Assembly: GCF_000003815.2 (NCBI RefSeq)
Contig: NC_049993.1
Span: forward strand, 7,441,934-7,470,992
Length of the DNA: 29,059 nt
Direction: 5' to 3'
Source of the DNA: Branchiostoma floridae
Taxonomy: Eukaryota > Chordata > Leptocardii > Amphioxiformes > Branchiostomatidae
A program made the translations under genes and the position numbers. The notes beneath the pieces were generated by a model that did no database searches, was not told the origin of the DNA, and worked only from the letters and a program-made list of their open reading frames with translations. Shown piece after piece: positions 1 through 12,400 of this stretch. The first letter of the stretch is position 1; each line of letters begins with the position of its first letter.

Positions 1-459
1 GTCACTTACATGTTATCAGATTTTTAGGGTGACAAATATGTTTGTACAGTATAATAATTTTGTAGCATATTGTATTTGATAAAAACCTGATACAATATGA
101 CCTATCCTTCCTTTCATGCTTCAGGGCTTTGGAGTCCCGGTAGGTATAACAAGTTGTTGTTGTGTGCCTTGGTGTTGCTGTGTTGTGAACTTGTGGTCAC
201 GCAATTCAGTGGCATACTATATAGTATATGCCTACATGCATGTAGAGCTAAGTTTGACAAGAATAATCATCAACCTTTTGGAAAAGATTTTTTGTATCAT
301 TTTTTTTACAAAGTAAAAAGTATTTCTGAATCAATAGAAATTTGCACATTTTGTGTGTTTGCTAGAATTACGATATTGACTCATCAGTTACACTAGCTTG
401 TAACTGTAACAGTGTTTGATACCTTATTAACTCTGTTGTGAAACTTGTGTCTCTCTCAG
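1..459 (+). other. 3' part of an intron of the BIRC6-like gene
   Basis: It ends in a pyrimidine tract and CAG directly before the exon at 460. A 99-codon open frame inside it has no coding character. I see no other feature here. Confidence 0.6.
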
Positions 460-3400
460 GCTACCTCTGGGAAGAAAGAGAAGCAGTACTGGAAACCAGG
501 GACAGGGTACGGCCATGGCAACGTGTCCAGGCCTGGACAGATGGGTTAGTGATACACTTTTTTTCAATTACTTAGTGACAGAGCATGGAAAAAACTCTCT
601 AAAAATGTTAGCTATGTTTGGAACATTTGTATGGCGTAATAATTCCCAATTGACGCATTCATATTCTTTTTCCTAAATGTTTGTAAATTTGAAACAAAAT
701 GAATTTTTGATTCGCTGCAAAAGATAGTATTTCATTTGTTTTTGCCATAACAGCTAACATTTTGTTCACATTTGCTGTAACAGCTGATTGCACTGACAAG
801 CTCTGATTGGTTCATGACAGAAGAAACAGTAAAGAAAGAAAAAGAAAAACACACCTGTAAAACCAATATTTTTTCACTTTGGGAAACATACATTTAATCA
901 GTCATGCAGTTAACAGGTTTGTACTGTCAATGTTTGGTACCAGGTGTCCAGTTGTATCCTAATGACTGTTTTCTTCCATTAGCAGGCTGGGATGTCAATG
1001 CCTACATCGCAGCACAGAAGGAGAAAGACAAACAGGTGAGGCACATGTCAGGAGTTGCCACACTTGCTGACAGTCATACGACAGGTTCAGTTCCAGTGTG
1101 TTGTTAAGCCAGGCAAATACTATGATAAGTAAAGGATATATGGAATACATAGGTCAATATTGACCTTATTCACATTGCAAAATTATCTACTGTAACATTA
1201 ATTTCAAAAGCAATATATAGAAGAGTGGACTTATCCCTCAGCTAACAGACATCTATCGCACCGCAGTCATTTCTCAGTGAGACATCTGGAGCTACATAGT
1301 GCAAGTTTCTGAACCTTTATTCAGCCTGTCAGACAAACCGGTTTTGTTGTGTGCAACTTCTTCAGTGGCTGGAGGCTTAATTTCAAAAGCAGACTTCAAT
1401 GCAGGTCATGATCTAGTGTTCCAGGCTTGTATTGTTTTACTACAGTATTGATATAACATAGTGATTGACAGCTTGACACTCCTCCAGTGTGATGTACATG
1501 ACCCAAATGATTTTACTGTTATGGTATCTATGTTATGGTATCTATGGTATCTTACATTTGCATAAAAGTAAGTATGCAAAATATCATAATGACTATGAAA
1601 CCTTTTTTTTTCTCCAGATTGAAGCAGTGTTGGAAAAAATTCACCAGGAATTAAGAAAACTTTTTGTGGAGCACTGTCCCTACATCAACTCCACCAAGAG
1701 CACTGTCCCAGCCATTCCACTGAGGAAGGGGCACGGTGGGGTCACCGACCTCAACAGCACCTGCAGCAGTTCCACGGGGAGCGTGAAAACTGAATGTAAC
1801 AGCTTTCCCATCGAGTCTGCGATCGCCACGGCGTCCTCGTCATCTGCTTCGAGTGCGAACGCCAGCCCCAAGTCCTGTAAGCCGTTCTGTCCCATCTCCA
1901 TGGTGTGTAAGCCGTCATGTAGTCAGTCCATCTGTGAACAGTTGTGCACGGTGGCGGACCCCTGCTGTTCTAGTTCCTCCAGCGGGGACGCCAAGAAGAA
2001 GTGCGTGAGGGCCGACAACACCGTAACAAAAAGTTGCAATGCTGCGGGGGAGGCGAGCACATCCCAGCTCCACAGAAACATTGGTGGTGCCGCGGACTCC
2101 TCCTCAAGTGCCAGTACCCCCTGTACACCCTCAACCTCCGCGGAGACTTGTAAGGTCAAACAGGACTACATGGCCAGTTCCAGCGGAGTGTCCAGCGGCA
2201 CGGACGTCTCTCTACAGAACTATGAAGACAGACTGCTCGCCTGGGGAAATCTACTGGTGGAGAACGGGGCCATTGACCCCATCACAGACATGTTTGTTAT
2301 CCTCGAGGGATCGGCCCTCGTGCCTTTTATAGAGGTAAACCTATTTATCTTACCCACATTTCAGTTGTTACCACTAAGCTTTTCACCTTGTGTGTGACTT
2401 TCTCTCTGTATCATATTGTATCTGTGTTAGTTCGAAAAGACTGGCAAGAACTTGTGGAAGTCGCATGCTTCTGTCGCTGATGACTTAACAATATGTATAC
2501 TAACTGATTTTTGAGATGTTTGATTTGTTTTTCTTGTAGACCCACTTAAAAGCAGACTCTTTCCTGGAGATTGGGAGACATGTAGCGGTAAGAAGTTTCA
2601 CAGATCAGTTATTTGATTTCACAGGATATTACTGATTTCTGTAGCAGTAGCTATGTAAACATCATTCAGCACCAAGGACAGGTATAACAGCTATATAAAC
2701 ATCATTCAGCACCAAGGACAGGTGTAACAATAGCTATGTAACATCATTCAGCACCTGAGACAGAGATGACAGTAAGTCTAGAATGTCATTCAGCACCTGA
2801 GACAGGGATAACGGTAGATCTAGAATGTCATTCAGCACCAGGGACAGGGACAACAACAGATCTAGAATGTTGTTCAGCACCTGAGACAGGCACAACAGTA
2901 GATCTAGAATGTTGTTCAGCACCTGAGACAGGCACAACAGTAGATCTAGAATGTCAATCAGCACCAGGGACAGGCACAACAGTAGATCTAGAATGTCAAT
3001 CAGCACCTGAGACAGGCACAACAGTAGATCTAGAATGTCAATCAGCACCAGGGACAGGGACAACAGTAGATCTAGAATGTCAATCAGCACCAGGGAGTAG
3101 ATCTAGAATGTCATTCAGCACCAGGGACAGGGACAACAACAGATCTAGAATGTTGTTCAGCACCTGAGACAGGGATAAATATAGAATACAACACGGTGTA
3201 TTCCGTATCACCCTCGGTCCCAGCCCTCTTGCGTGTCGGATCACCAGGGACAGAGACAACAGTAGATCTAGAATGTCAATCAGCACCAGGGACAGGGACA
3301 ACAGTAGATCTAGAATGTCAATCAGCACCAAGGACAGGGACAACAACAGATCTAGAATGTTGTTCAGCACCTGAGACAGGGATAAATATAGAATACAACA

Positions 3401-6400
3401 CGGTGTATTCCGTATCACCCTCGGTCCCAGCCCTCTTGCGTGTCGGATCACCAGGGACAGAGACAACAGTAGATNNNNNNNNNNNNNNNNNNNNNNNNNN
3501 NNNNNNNNNNNNNNNNNNNNNNNNNNNNNNNNNNNNNNNNNNNNNNNNNNNNNNNNNNNNNNNNNNNNNNNNNNAGACCAGACTTGACAATTTACCATAC
3601 ATAGCAGGTCTTGTGATGAAACAGAAGTGGAAAGTGCAGAAGCAGGTCTCTGTTCATGAAGGCATCCGTCCTTATCCTGAGGAACTGCTATGTATTGGGA
3701 TATTTTGTCCTTTTGCCTCACACTATTTAGACTTCTATTTAGATCAATCTATTCTTTTTTTTTACAAACAGGTTTACAAGGGTATAGTTGACATCATCAG
3801 AGAAATAGGTAAGAAAGCACAGAGTCATTTGTTTGGTGTAAAAATTTGCCCATGTACTTTGAAATGTTGCTTTCCTTTGTGAAGCATTGCAATGTGTTTA
3901 CTCATTTATTTAACTGTAAAGTGTTAACTTGTCTTCAGTGACCATCTGTCTACTGTAACCTTTTTTCTTCAAGTCCCCCAAATGGTCACCATAGAAAGGA
4001 CTGGTTTGTGTGATTGTATAATATGACATCATTTTTTGCTGTTCCTTTCAGCGTGCATCCCCCAGCTGGTGAAGCTGCTGTGTGCCTTACCAGATCAGGA
4101 CAAGTCAGTCTATCTACTGTTGGAGGGGCTGGAACAGAAGGTGGAATACTTCTTGTATCTTTTTTTTTAACTTTACTTTACATTGAAATACGCTTTTCAG
4201 CCTTAGTCTACTTTTCACTAGTTCCAGTGGAAGGCATAAGACAGCAAAGTAAAAATGATACAGTTCATATTCAGGGCTCGAAATTCATTTTTGGGATTAG
4301 GTGCACTGGTGCACCCAGCTAAAAAAATTGTGTGCACCAAAAAAATTTTGGGTGCACCACTTAAATTTAAGTAATAACCTAATAATAAAACTTAGTTACA
4401 AGCTATCAAATTCTTAAACAACAGACATTTTTATTAACTTTCTAACACTTAGATGTCAAGAATATGATGTACATGTATACTAAGTATACTTTGATATATT
4501 TACATACATAAACCTAAGAAAATATGTGAGTGCACCCTTTGCACCCAGAGAAAATAATTGGGTGCACAGCTCTAATTTTGGGTGCACCTGGGTGCACATT
4601 CACCCAGTATTTCGAGCCCTGATATTGAATAGTTATGACTTAGAATGAATGAATGAATGAATTTTATTGCTCAACAATCGCACAAGGTACAATGTTTAGA
4701 TGGACAACAGATATAAGGCATCCCTCATGCTACCATCCTAACAATGTAGTGTTTTCCATCTATGTTATCCCCAGGCGAGGACCATGCTACAACACATGCA
4801 CATGTTTGATTTGGCATTTACTTATCTTACGTCTCAAAAAGCAGTCCAATGGTGATGTAGTTTGTTAAGGTACAGGTACGGGTACATAGAGGTCCGAACC
4901 TGTATCTAAACAAGTTTAAAGGTACAGTACAGGTACGGGTATTTAGGTACACAGCCCTAACACTATGTTTCCCTCTATGTTATCCCCAGGCGAGGACCAT
5001 GCTACAGCACATGCACAAGGCAGCTAACGGCAGCATTCCCAAGAAGCCCGAGAAGGTGGAACCCGAGCCCATGCAGCCCTTTAAGTATGTGCCCCTGCCT
5101 ATTGGGGAGTTCTACCCCTGGGACAACCAGTATATGATAGCCATAGAACAAAGCAAGCCACTGGACATCTCACACATGTCCTCGGTGGTGGAAAAGACAG
5201 CAGAGGAGAAGCTAGCTAGGTGAGGTGGTGGGTGTACCGTACCGTGCTGTGCCATGTATGTGCCATGGAAGTCTCATGCTCTCTCCCACCCTACACACGT
5301 GTCTCAACAGTCTGTTTTTTTTTAGTGTTGTTACCCCTTTTTTGGTACCAAGGAAATGTAGGTAGACATTGCACTGTGTATGTGTTTTTTTTCCATATCC
5401 ATGCATGCCCCCATTTTTACAATACGCCTGGCATATCATCGTCACACTGTTATTAGCATGTAGAAAACCCTGAGTGTGTCTTTGGTAGCGTCCTATTCTG
5501 TGTAGGAAGTTTGATATAACATAGCCAGTTCCACTTGCTGGGACTGCCATGCTAGAATAGGATAGGATAGGATTTGCAAGTTGCTCACCGTTATTGCAGC
5601 AATGTGACCGCATCTGTAAGCAGCGATACATATTGCTGTGGTACAATGTGAACCAATCAGAATTGCCCTGATGAAGGTGACCGGTCACCGAAACGTCAGT
5701 GAAAGTAAAGCTGTGGTTGTGTAAAAAGAGTGTCTTTACGCAGTAAAGTGCCAACCTGATGAAACTATTCACAGAGCTTTATTGTTGTTTTGTTTCCAGG
5801 GAGTTCATCATTCTGTACAGACAGGTGGCGGATGCTGTTCGGAGGCACGGTGAGGCCCAGCTGGCGCGGGACGCAGCCATCGCTGCTCAGGCCTCCGCGC
5901 AGGAGGCACAGATAGAATGTACGCCAGACATCTCCGCAGCAGCATCCACTTCTGCAATAGCCACGTCTCCTGAGAAAATCACGGTAGGGATACCTTGTAC
6001 TCTATAGCAATAACATAGTGGGTATGCCAAAAAGCAGTTACTCAAGCAACTGGATATAGTTGAGAAGGCGTCGGATGTACATGTAGTTGAGAAGGATAAC
6101 GGCTGAGACACAACGATTCAACCTTGTTGTGACCGTCACCCCAAGAACAGTCAAGCAACTGGATATGATTTTGGAAAAAAAAACGAAAATCAAAGTCATG
6201 TACCGTTGCTTTAGTAACTGCTTATCTTATTACCTGGATGTCTAACCTTCATGTACATAAAATAATGCGCAGATGCTCATTTTTGCATGTGATTTAATTG
6301 CCTTTGGGTATTGGTCCTGGGTTCAATGCCCAGAATGAGCCATACCAAAGACTTAACATAGCTGCATGTCAGCCTGTACAAGAAATGAGTGGAGTGAACT

Positions 6401-9400
6401 AGCCCCTTGATGTAATTATTTATGCATGCATGCACACCTGTATGGATCATGGGCTTAAAAAAGCAGAGGGGCAACATCCTATACACAATCACATGTGGGA
6501 TGGACTTGTGTTTTAGTTTTATCACATATTCCTACGGAAAGGAAATGTCATTATATTCAGCTGGTACCTATATGTTGCATTATACAGGACTTGTGAATGG
6601 ATGATGAACTAGTCTTGTCAGGTATCATATTTTTGGAGTCTTCACAAACACCTTCAGCTGTCCCCTTTTCCACTTCTGGAGATCTTTTAGTTTAGGTCTT
6701 TTAAATTACTCATGTTTTTGGCATGTACAGACATCCCTGGAGGAGAACTACAAGAAGGATCTCAAGGAAATGCAGTTTGACAACTTCGAGTTTCCATGTA
6801 AGTCTGTCATGTACTTCTTTCTTAAAGCTCAAAGTGAAAGAACCTTGGGAAAATGCCAGTTGCCAGAATGGCTATGATGAATGATTTTGTTGCTGCACAA
6901 CTTCACAAAACATTTTGCACCCTTTTTTTTACAATTTTGTTAAACTGACTTATGGTGTAATTATAATTGTCAAAACTAAGTATTTAAAGAAACTTATAGC
7001 ACGTTTTTTAAATAGTACATGTATAACAAGGAAAGCATAATTAAAAATAATGAGGAAACTTTTGCTATCCTTAATTTGAGTTTCATGTTGTATTGTGCTT
7101 TGGAAATGAAACCAGATGTAAAGAAGTGCTCAGAGTTTTAAAAAATGTCTTGCACTTCAGTTTTATCCTCTCTCTTCAATTCCATTGAAAAATCTAATCC
7201 TTTTATGATGGCTGTTTTTCAGTGGAAGGGTCTTCAGCTCACCATTACTCTACTCTCTATAACAAGTTCACCAAACCTATCCATGCTCAGGTAAGGCACA
7301 CATCTGTCTTCAGAACAACCATGACCCACCCAGAATTTATGTAGCCTGTTATGGAAAAATGTTCCAATTTGGGGGGCCAGGTGGCATTAGGTTTATCTTT
7401 GGAAAACATGCATGGAGTTCTTCCTACTTCCTACTAAATTTGATGTCAGAATGCAGTTAGTTGTTAGTGAATTCTGTTTTATAGTGGATTTAAGCATCCA
7501 TGTATACTTCTTGCCAGTACTGGTATAGAGATAATACTGGTATCTTTGCAGGTGGATTGTGACATGATTTAGCAATGAATGTACATTTGTACTAAGTCTT
7601 GTTGCAAATGTCAGTAGTAAATTGTAGCATTTTCTGTACATTACAGATTGTAAGAATAGCCCAGGAGTTCTCGTCTCTATCATCGTCACTACCACTAGAG
7701 CTATCATCATCTATCTTTGTCCGAGTGGTGAGTACAAGACAGTTTGTATCCATAGCTGGGAGGATCATTTGTCTTTAAGAATAAGAGAACTGGGAATTGC
7801 AGTTCTGGGAGACACATGTAGTGTACTTCATATTTGCAGTACCTTGCATTAATCACTAACGAAGTCATAATACATTTTGAAGTTCTCTGTTGGTTTATAC
7901 AAACTTTAGGATAAGGAAATGTTAGAGAACTGGGGATCGCACATCTGGAATATCCATGTTGTGTACTTCATATTTGCAGTACCTTTCATAAATCTCGAAT
8001 GAAGTCATCATACATTTTGTACTTCTCTGTTGGTTTAAACAAACTTTAGGATAAGGAACTTTTGGAGAACTGCGGATAGCACATCTGGAAAGTCCTTGTT
8101 GTATACTTCATATTTGCAGTACCTTGCATAAATCACTTATGAAGGCATCATACATTTTGTAGTTCTCTGTTCTTGGTTTCTACAAACTTTAGGATAAGGA
8201 AAAGTTATATCAACCCTTTTGTTTTGTTTCCAGGATGATGAGAAAATGAACCTAATGCAAGCTCTGATCACAGGGTAAGTTGAAGCAGAGTTCACACAAT
8301 ACAAAAATAGATCGGCCAACAGGTCTGCAAGCTCTACATAACATTTTCAAGTATACATGTATATGTTTGGTGTTCTCTTGATCATCGGAGGATTTTTAGA
8401 GATCAGCCGATGTTCTCAGGGCACAGAACCCTGGTAGATATATAGGGTAGATTTTCAGGCGAAAAATAAAAGTGCTGCTATCTGTCAGTTCTGAAATGGG
8501 GCGACCTTTTGGTAACCTACAAATATGATCCTGGAGCTGTTCCACCTTTTTACCCTTGAGCTACATTTAGGACAGTTATGTTTGGTCCAGTGATCCTTAG
8601 CTGAGCATACAATTCAGATTACTAATATAGTTTATAAATGACGAGAGCTATCTGCCACTAAAAAAAAAATGACCATAGCATGTCCGGAACTTGATATATC
8701 AAAAGTTCCCTTGTGTACCATAACAAGCCACTAGGGGTCTCATCAAGACCAACACACATACGGTATTATATCAATACAGGCCAACTAGGCATTCTAGATT
8801 TATGCTGATCATCCACATACACACACATACACATGCTACCAAAGTCATAACTTTCTTGGCGAAGGTAAAAATGGTTTTCATTTATCACTTGTTATCATTG
8901 TTCTCCAGGCCAGAAGGAACCCCCTACAGTGGAGGTTGTTATCAGTTTGATATCTTCTTCCCACCAAACTACCCCAAAGTTCCACCTCAAGTCAACCTTC
9001 AGGTAAGGAATATAATCCTGTGGCAGTTACATTCAGCTCTTCAATAGATTTTATTCTTGAAGTTCTCAAGTGTTGCACTGGAAATGTCCATGTATCTATT
9101 ATTTTCATTTTCTTTTACTAAGTTGTTGATTGACCCCTCTGTAGTTTTGAATGGATGAGTACAACAGTGCTTGACAATGAGAATACTTGTGGACTCTGAT
9201 GCAAGTTGTTTCACAAATTGATACATACTACATGATTTAATATTTTTGCCGGGGCGCCGCAGGCGCCCGGCTTTGTCCCCGGTTTAATGGTTCGTCCTTG
9301 GATGGGTCTGCTATGGTCGCAAAATGTACCGTGCGTTTTTACGACAATTCTCAGCCCTTCTCAGCCCTTCAAATAAACGCAATGTACCGTGCGTTTTTAC

Positions 9401-12400
9401 GACAATTCTCAGCCCTTCTTAGCCCTTCAAATAAACGTTGTAAGAATACTGTTTATCCATGACCTCTACTCGTACAGAAAACATTGCAGCGCTCATTAGC
9501 AAAGTCTAGGAAAGGAAAATGTTTCTTGATTTGCAGTAAAACACTGGTCATGTAACATTTGAGGAGTTGTCGTTAAATCGCACGGTTCATTTTGCGATAG
9601 CGTTGACGGGTCCGGGTATTTAGCGGAATAACCCGGAATAACCCGGAATAACCCGGAATAACCTTAATAAAGGATGAAAGCTACCGAAATACAGTGTGCT
9701 TTGATAAGTTAAGATCGCAGAATGCAATATTTTGGCATAAAATAATGTATATATGGCCATGGGAACAAGAAATATTACGGTTATTCCGGGTTATTCCGGG
9801 TCATTTCGGGTTATTCCGGTAAATACCCTCACGGGCGTTGACGGTGCGGAGGAGGTGAGATTTTTATCGTACAGAAATTGGTACAGTTTGTAAAGTTATC
9901 TTTCTGGAATTCGGATGTATTAAAATATAACATTACATTCTAAGGCGTAGTGTCATGTGAGTAAAATGAGCACGACATTTGACGAAAGATTTTGTGGAGG
10001 GTATACAGTCAAGTTTATTGTGCAACGATTGGAACAGTTTACGTGCGGGTGGGAGGGGGGCGTGCGTCTATATATGCAGCTGCAGGAGGTCCTGCAGGAC
10101 ATTTTCGATCGTAAGAGTAACGTACAATTTGAAAAGATAGTGATCATGAATTCGGACACATTGAAACATATTTCCAAGGAACGGTATATAGTTTTTTTAG
10201 TAAAACCAGTGTGTGGGGATTGACGAGAATTTAGATAGTTTAATGGTGCACTGTGCTTGAGCCGATGCGAGGCATTATGCAGGGCATTTTTGATTGTAAA
10301 AATATCGTACAAGTTGAAAAGATGGATCGGATTCTAATACATTAAAACATACATTTCCAAAGAATAGTAGAAAACAACGGATTGTAGCTAACTGTTAAAC
10401 AATCAGCAAAGCAGTTGGCAAGATGTCACACCTGAACTTTTGTAGATTTTTGCTTTTTGTTGGTACTAGTAAGATGTTATGTGATCAAGACAATATTTTC
10501 TTTCTGTTTCAGTGACGCCTTAGACTGTTCTCTGCTATATATACAAGTGACACAGTAATATACAGAAACTTACAGCTAGCAAAAGTCTGTACTCAATAAG
10601 ATTTTACACAGTACACATTTATACTTCTTCTGCTGAAATCTACGCATTACATTTTGCATCCAACCAAAGAGGTTTGAAAGAGAGTCCTTGATCCAACCAA
10701 ATTAGACCTTGAGACCTATTAACAGATCATTGATCACTGTGCATTTTGCACATACCAGACTCAATCGTGCCACTGAGCACTGCATTTTGCACACACCAGA
10801 CCAATTGTGCCACTGAGCACTGTGCATTTTGCACACACCAGACCTATCGTGCCATTGAGCACTGTGCATTTTGCACACACCAGACCTATCGTGCCATTGA
10901 GCACTGTGCATTTTGCACACACCAGACCAATCGTGCCATTGAGCACTGTGCATTTTGCACACACCAGACCAATCGTGCCATTGAGCACTGTGCATTTTGC
11001 ACACACCAGACTCAATCGTGCCACTGAGCACTGTGCATTGTGCAAATAAAGTCAAGCAAAGAACACATATATTGTGAACAATGTGTGAATCTATTTTATC
11101 GGGAAAATACCACCAAGGTGACATCATTTTCAGTGGAGATAATAGAGGCAAACAATGCACTGCAAATGCTTTAATGGCAGTTGTTAACCACAGTACTTGC
11201 AGACAAGCAATTACCTGGACAAGTACAGACCTTGATGGTGTACTTTTTCAAGGAGATGCACTATACACCTACATAAAACCATCACTAAGATCTGGTGTGG
11301 AGTTCCTCTCCGTTGATGATATTCCAGACTATTTGCAACTTTACAACAATACTGTACGTGTATCAATAAAAGAGTCTTACACTGGAGACATATTTGCCAC
11401 AGAAGCAGTCTATCCTTATTACACCTTAAAGAAAGCCCTAGAAGCAGCATTTGCTGAATCCAACACTTGTCTTTTCATAACAGCACATGGAATAACTGGT
11501 TCAACAGTAGCATTGTTGCACGCTGATAACAAGTATTTTGTTTATGACTCACATGCCAGAAGTCCCATAACAGCATTGCCAGATAGCCATGGCACTTCTA
11601 CTTTAAGCATGCACAGTTCAAACAGCAATCTAGTTTCATTCTTGCAACAACTTAACTGGAACACAACATGCAATTTTGAGGTTGTCCCAGTACAAGCAGA
11701 AAATGTTTTCTTATCAGTTGAACCTACTGGTATACACATTATCAATCTGACTAGCAATGTTTCTTCTATGATTGAGTCAGAAAACTGCTTTCAAGTTCAA
11801 CAACAACACACATACACCTTGGTTAAACCAGAGTTTGTATCTACGAAAGAGAACCTACAACAACCAAACACAGCATTTCCATTTGCACCACATTGTAACC
11901 AAAGTACTGGGAAAAACATTGTGCCATGCACCACAAGCAAACATCCAAGTGCTATGCCAGAGAACAGGAATGAAGGCCTCTTGAATCAATTAGTAATGTC
12001 ACCAAATGCAGCATCAAATTTAAATGATAAAAAAGTGCAAGGTCTTGCAATCCAAAGCGCAATATGCAAGGACAAACAAGAAAAACAAACCTATCAACAG
12101 AAGACAGAGAGTCTTGCAGAACAAAGAACATCATACAAAGCAAAGAAAGCAAATGAGACCTGTGAGCAGAAGAAAGAACGACAATGCACATCCGGGACCT
12201 CTTCCCGCCTTTGGCTGTGGTCTCGCACCGGAGTTTCTTTTACGATTTTTATATCCGGCACACAGCGCACACAAGGGATACAATTCCGCCCACAAAAGTA
12301 CGCCGGAAAATCCAATTATACCAGTGAACAAAGGTTTCCAGCCAACTTCCCATAGATTTTAGATATAAACTTCTAGTTTAATAATGATGCACATTTTACT

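Noticed and set aside
97-396. 99-codon ORF at the window start
   Set aside because: It lies in intron sequence before a clear acceptor at 459, with no conserved features.
2734-3882. Long ORFs on both strands rich in TVDLEC or LIDILDLLL repeats
   Set aside because: They are translations of the 42-bp minisatellite, whose period is a multiple of three, and they run across an N gap.
4653-4868. 71-codon ORF covering the duplicated exon start
   Set aside because: The true exon at 4990 reads in a different, conserved context; this copy stops matching after ~45 bp.
9957-10223. 88-codon ORF upstream of the C76-like ORF
   Set aside because: It matches no family I know, and the overlapping sequence is a decayed direct duplication also open on the other strand.
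10736-11045. CRISPR-like array
   Set aside because: Units are contiguous without unique spacers, in a eukaryotic intron.
10702-11160. Repetitive ORFs on both strands near 10.7-11.1 kb
   Set aside because: These are translations of the second 42-bp array.
11081-12355. Herpesvirus integration
   Set aside because: The protease domain is also known in Helitron-like elements. The Lys-rich tail fits those, and no other viral gene is present.
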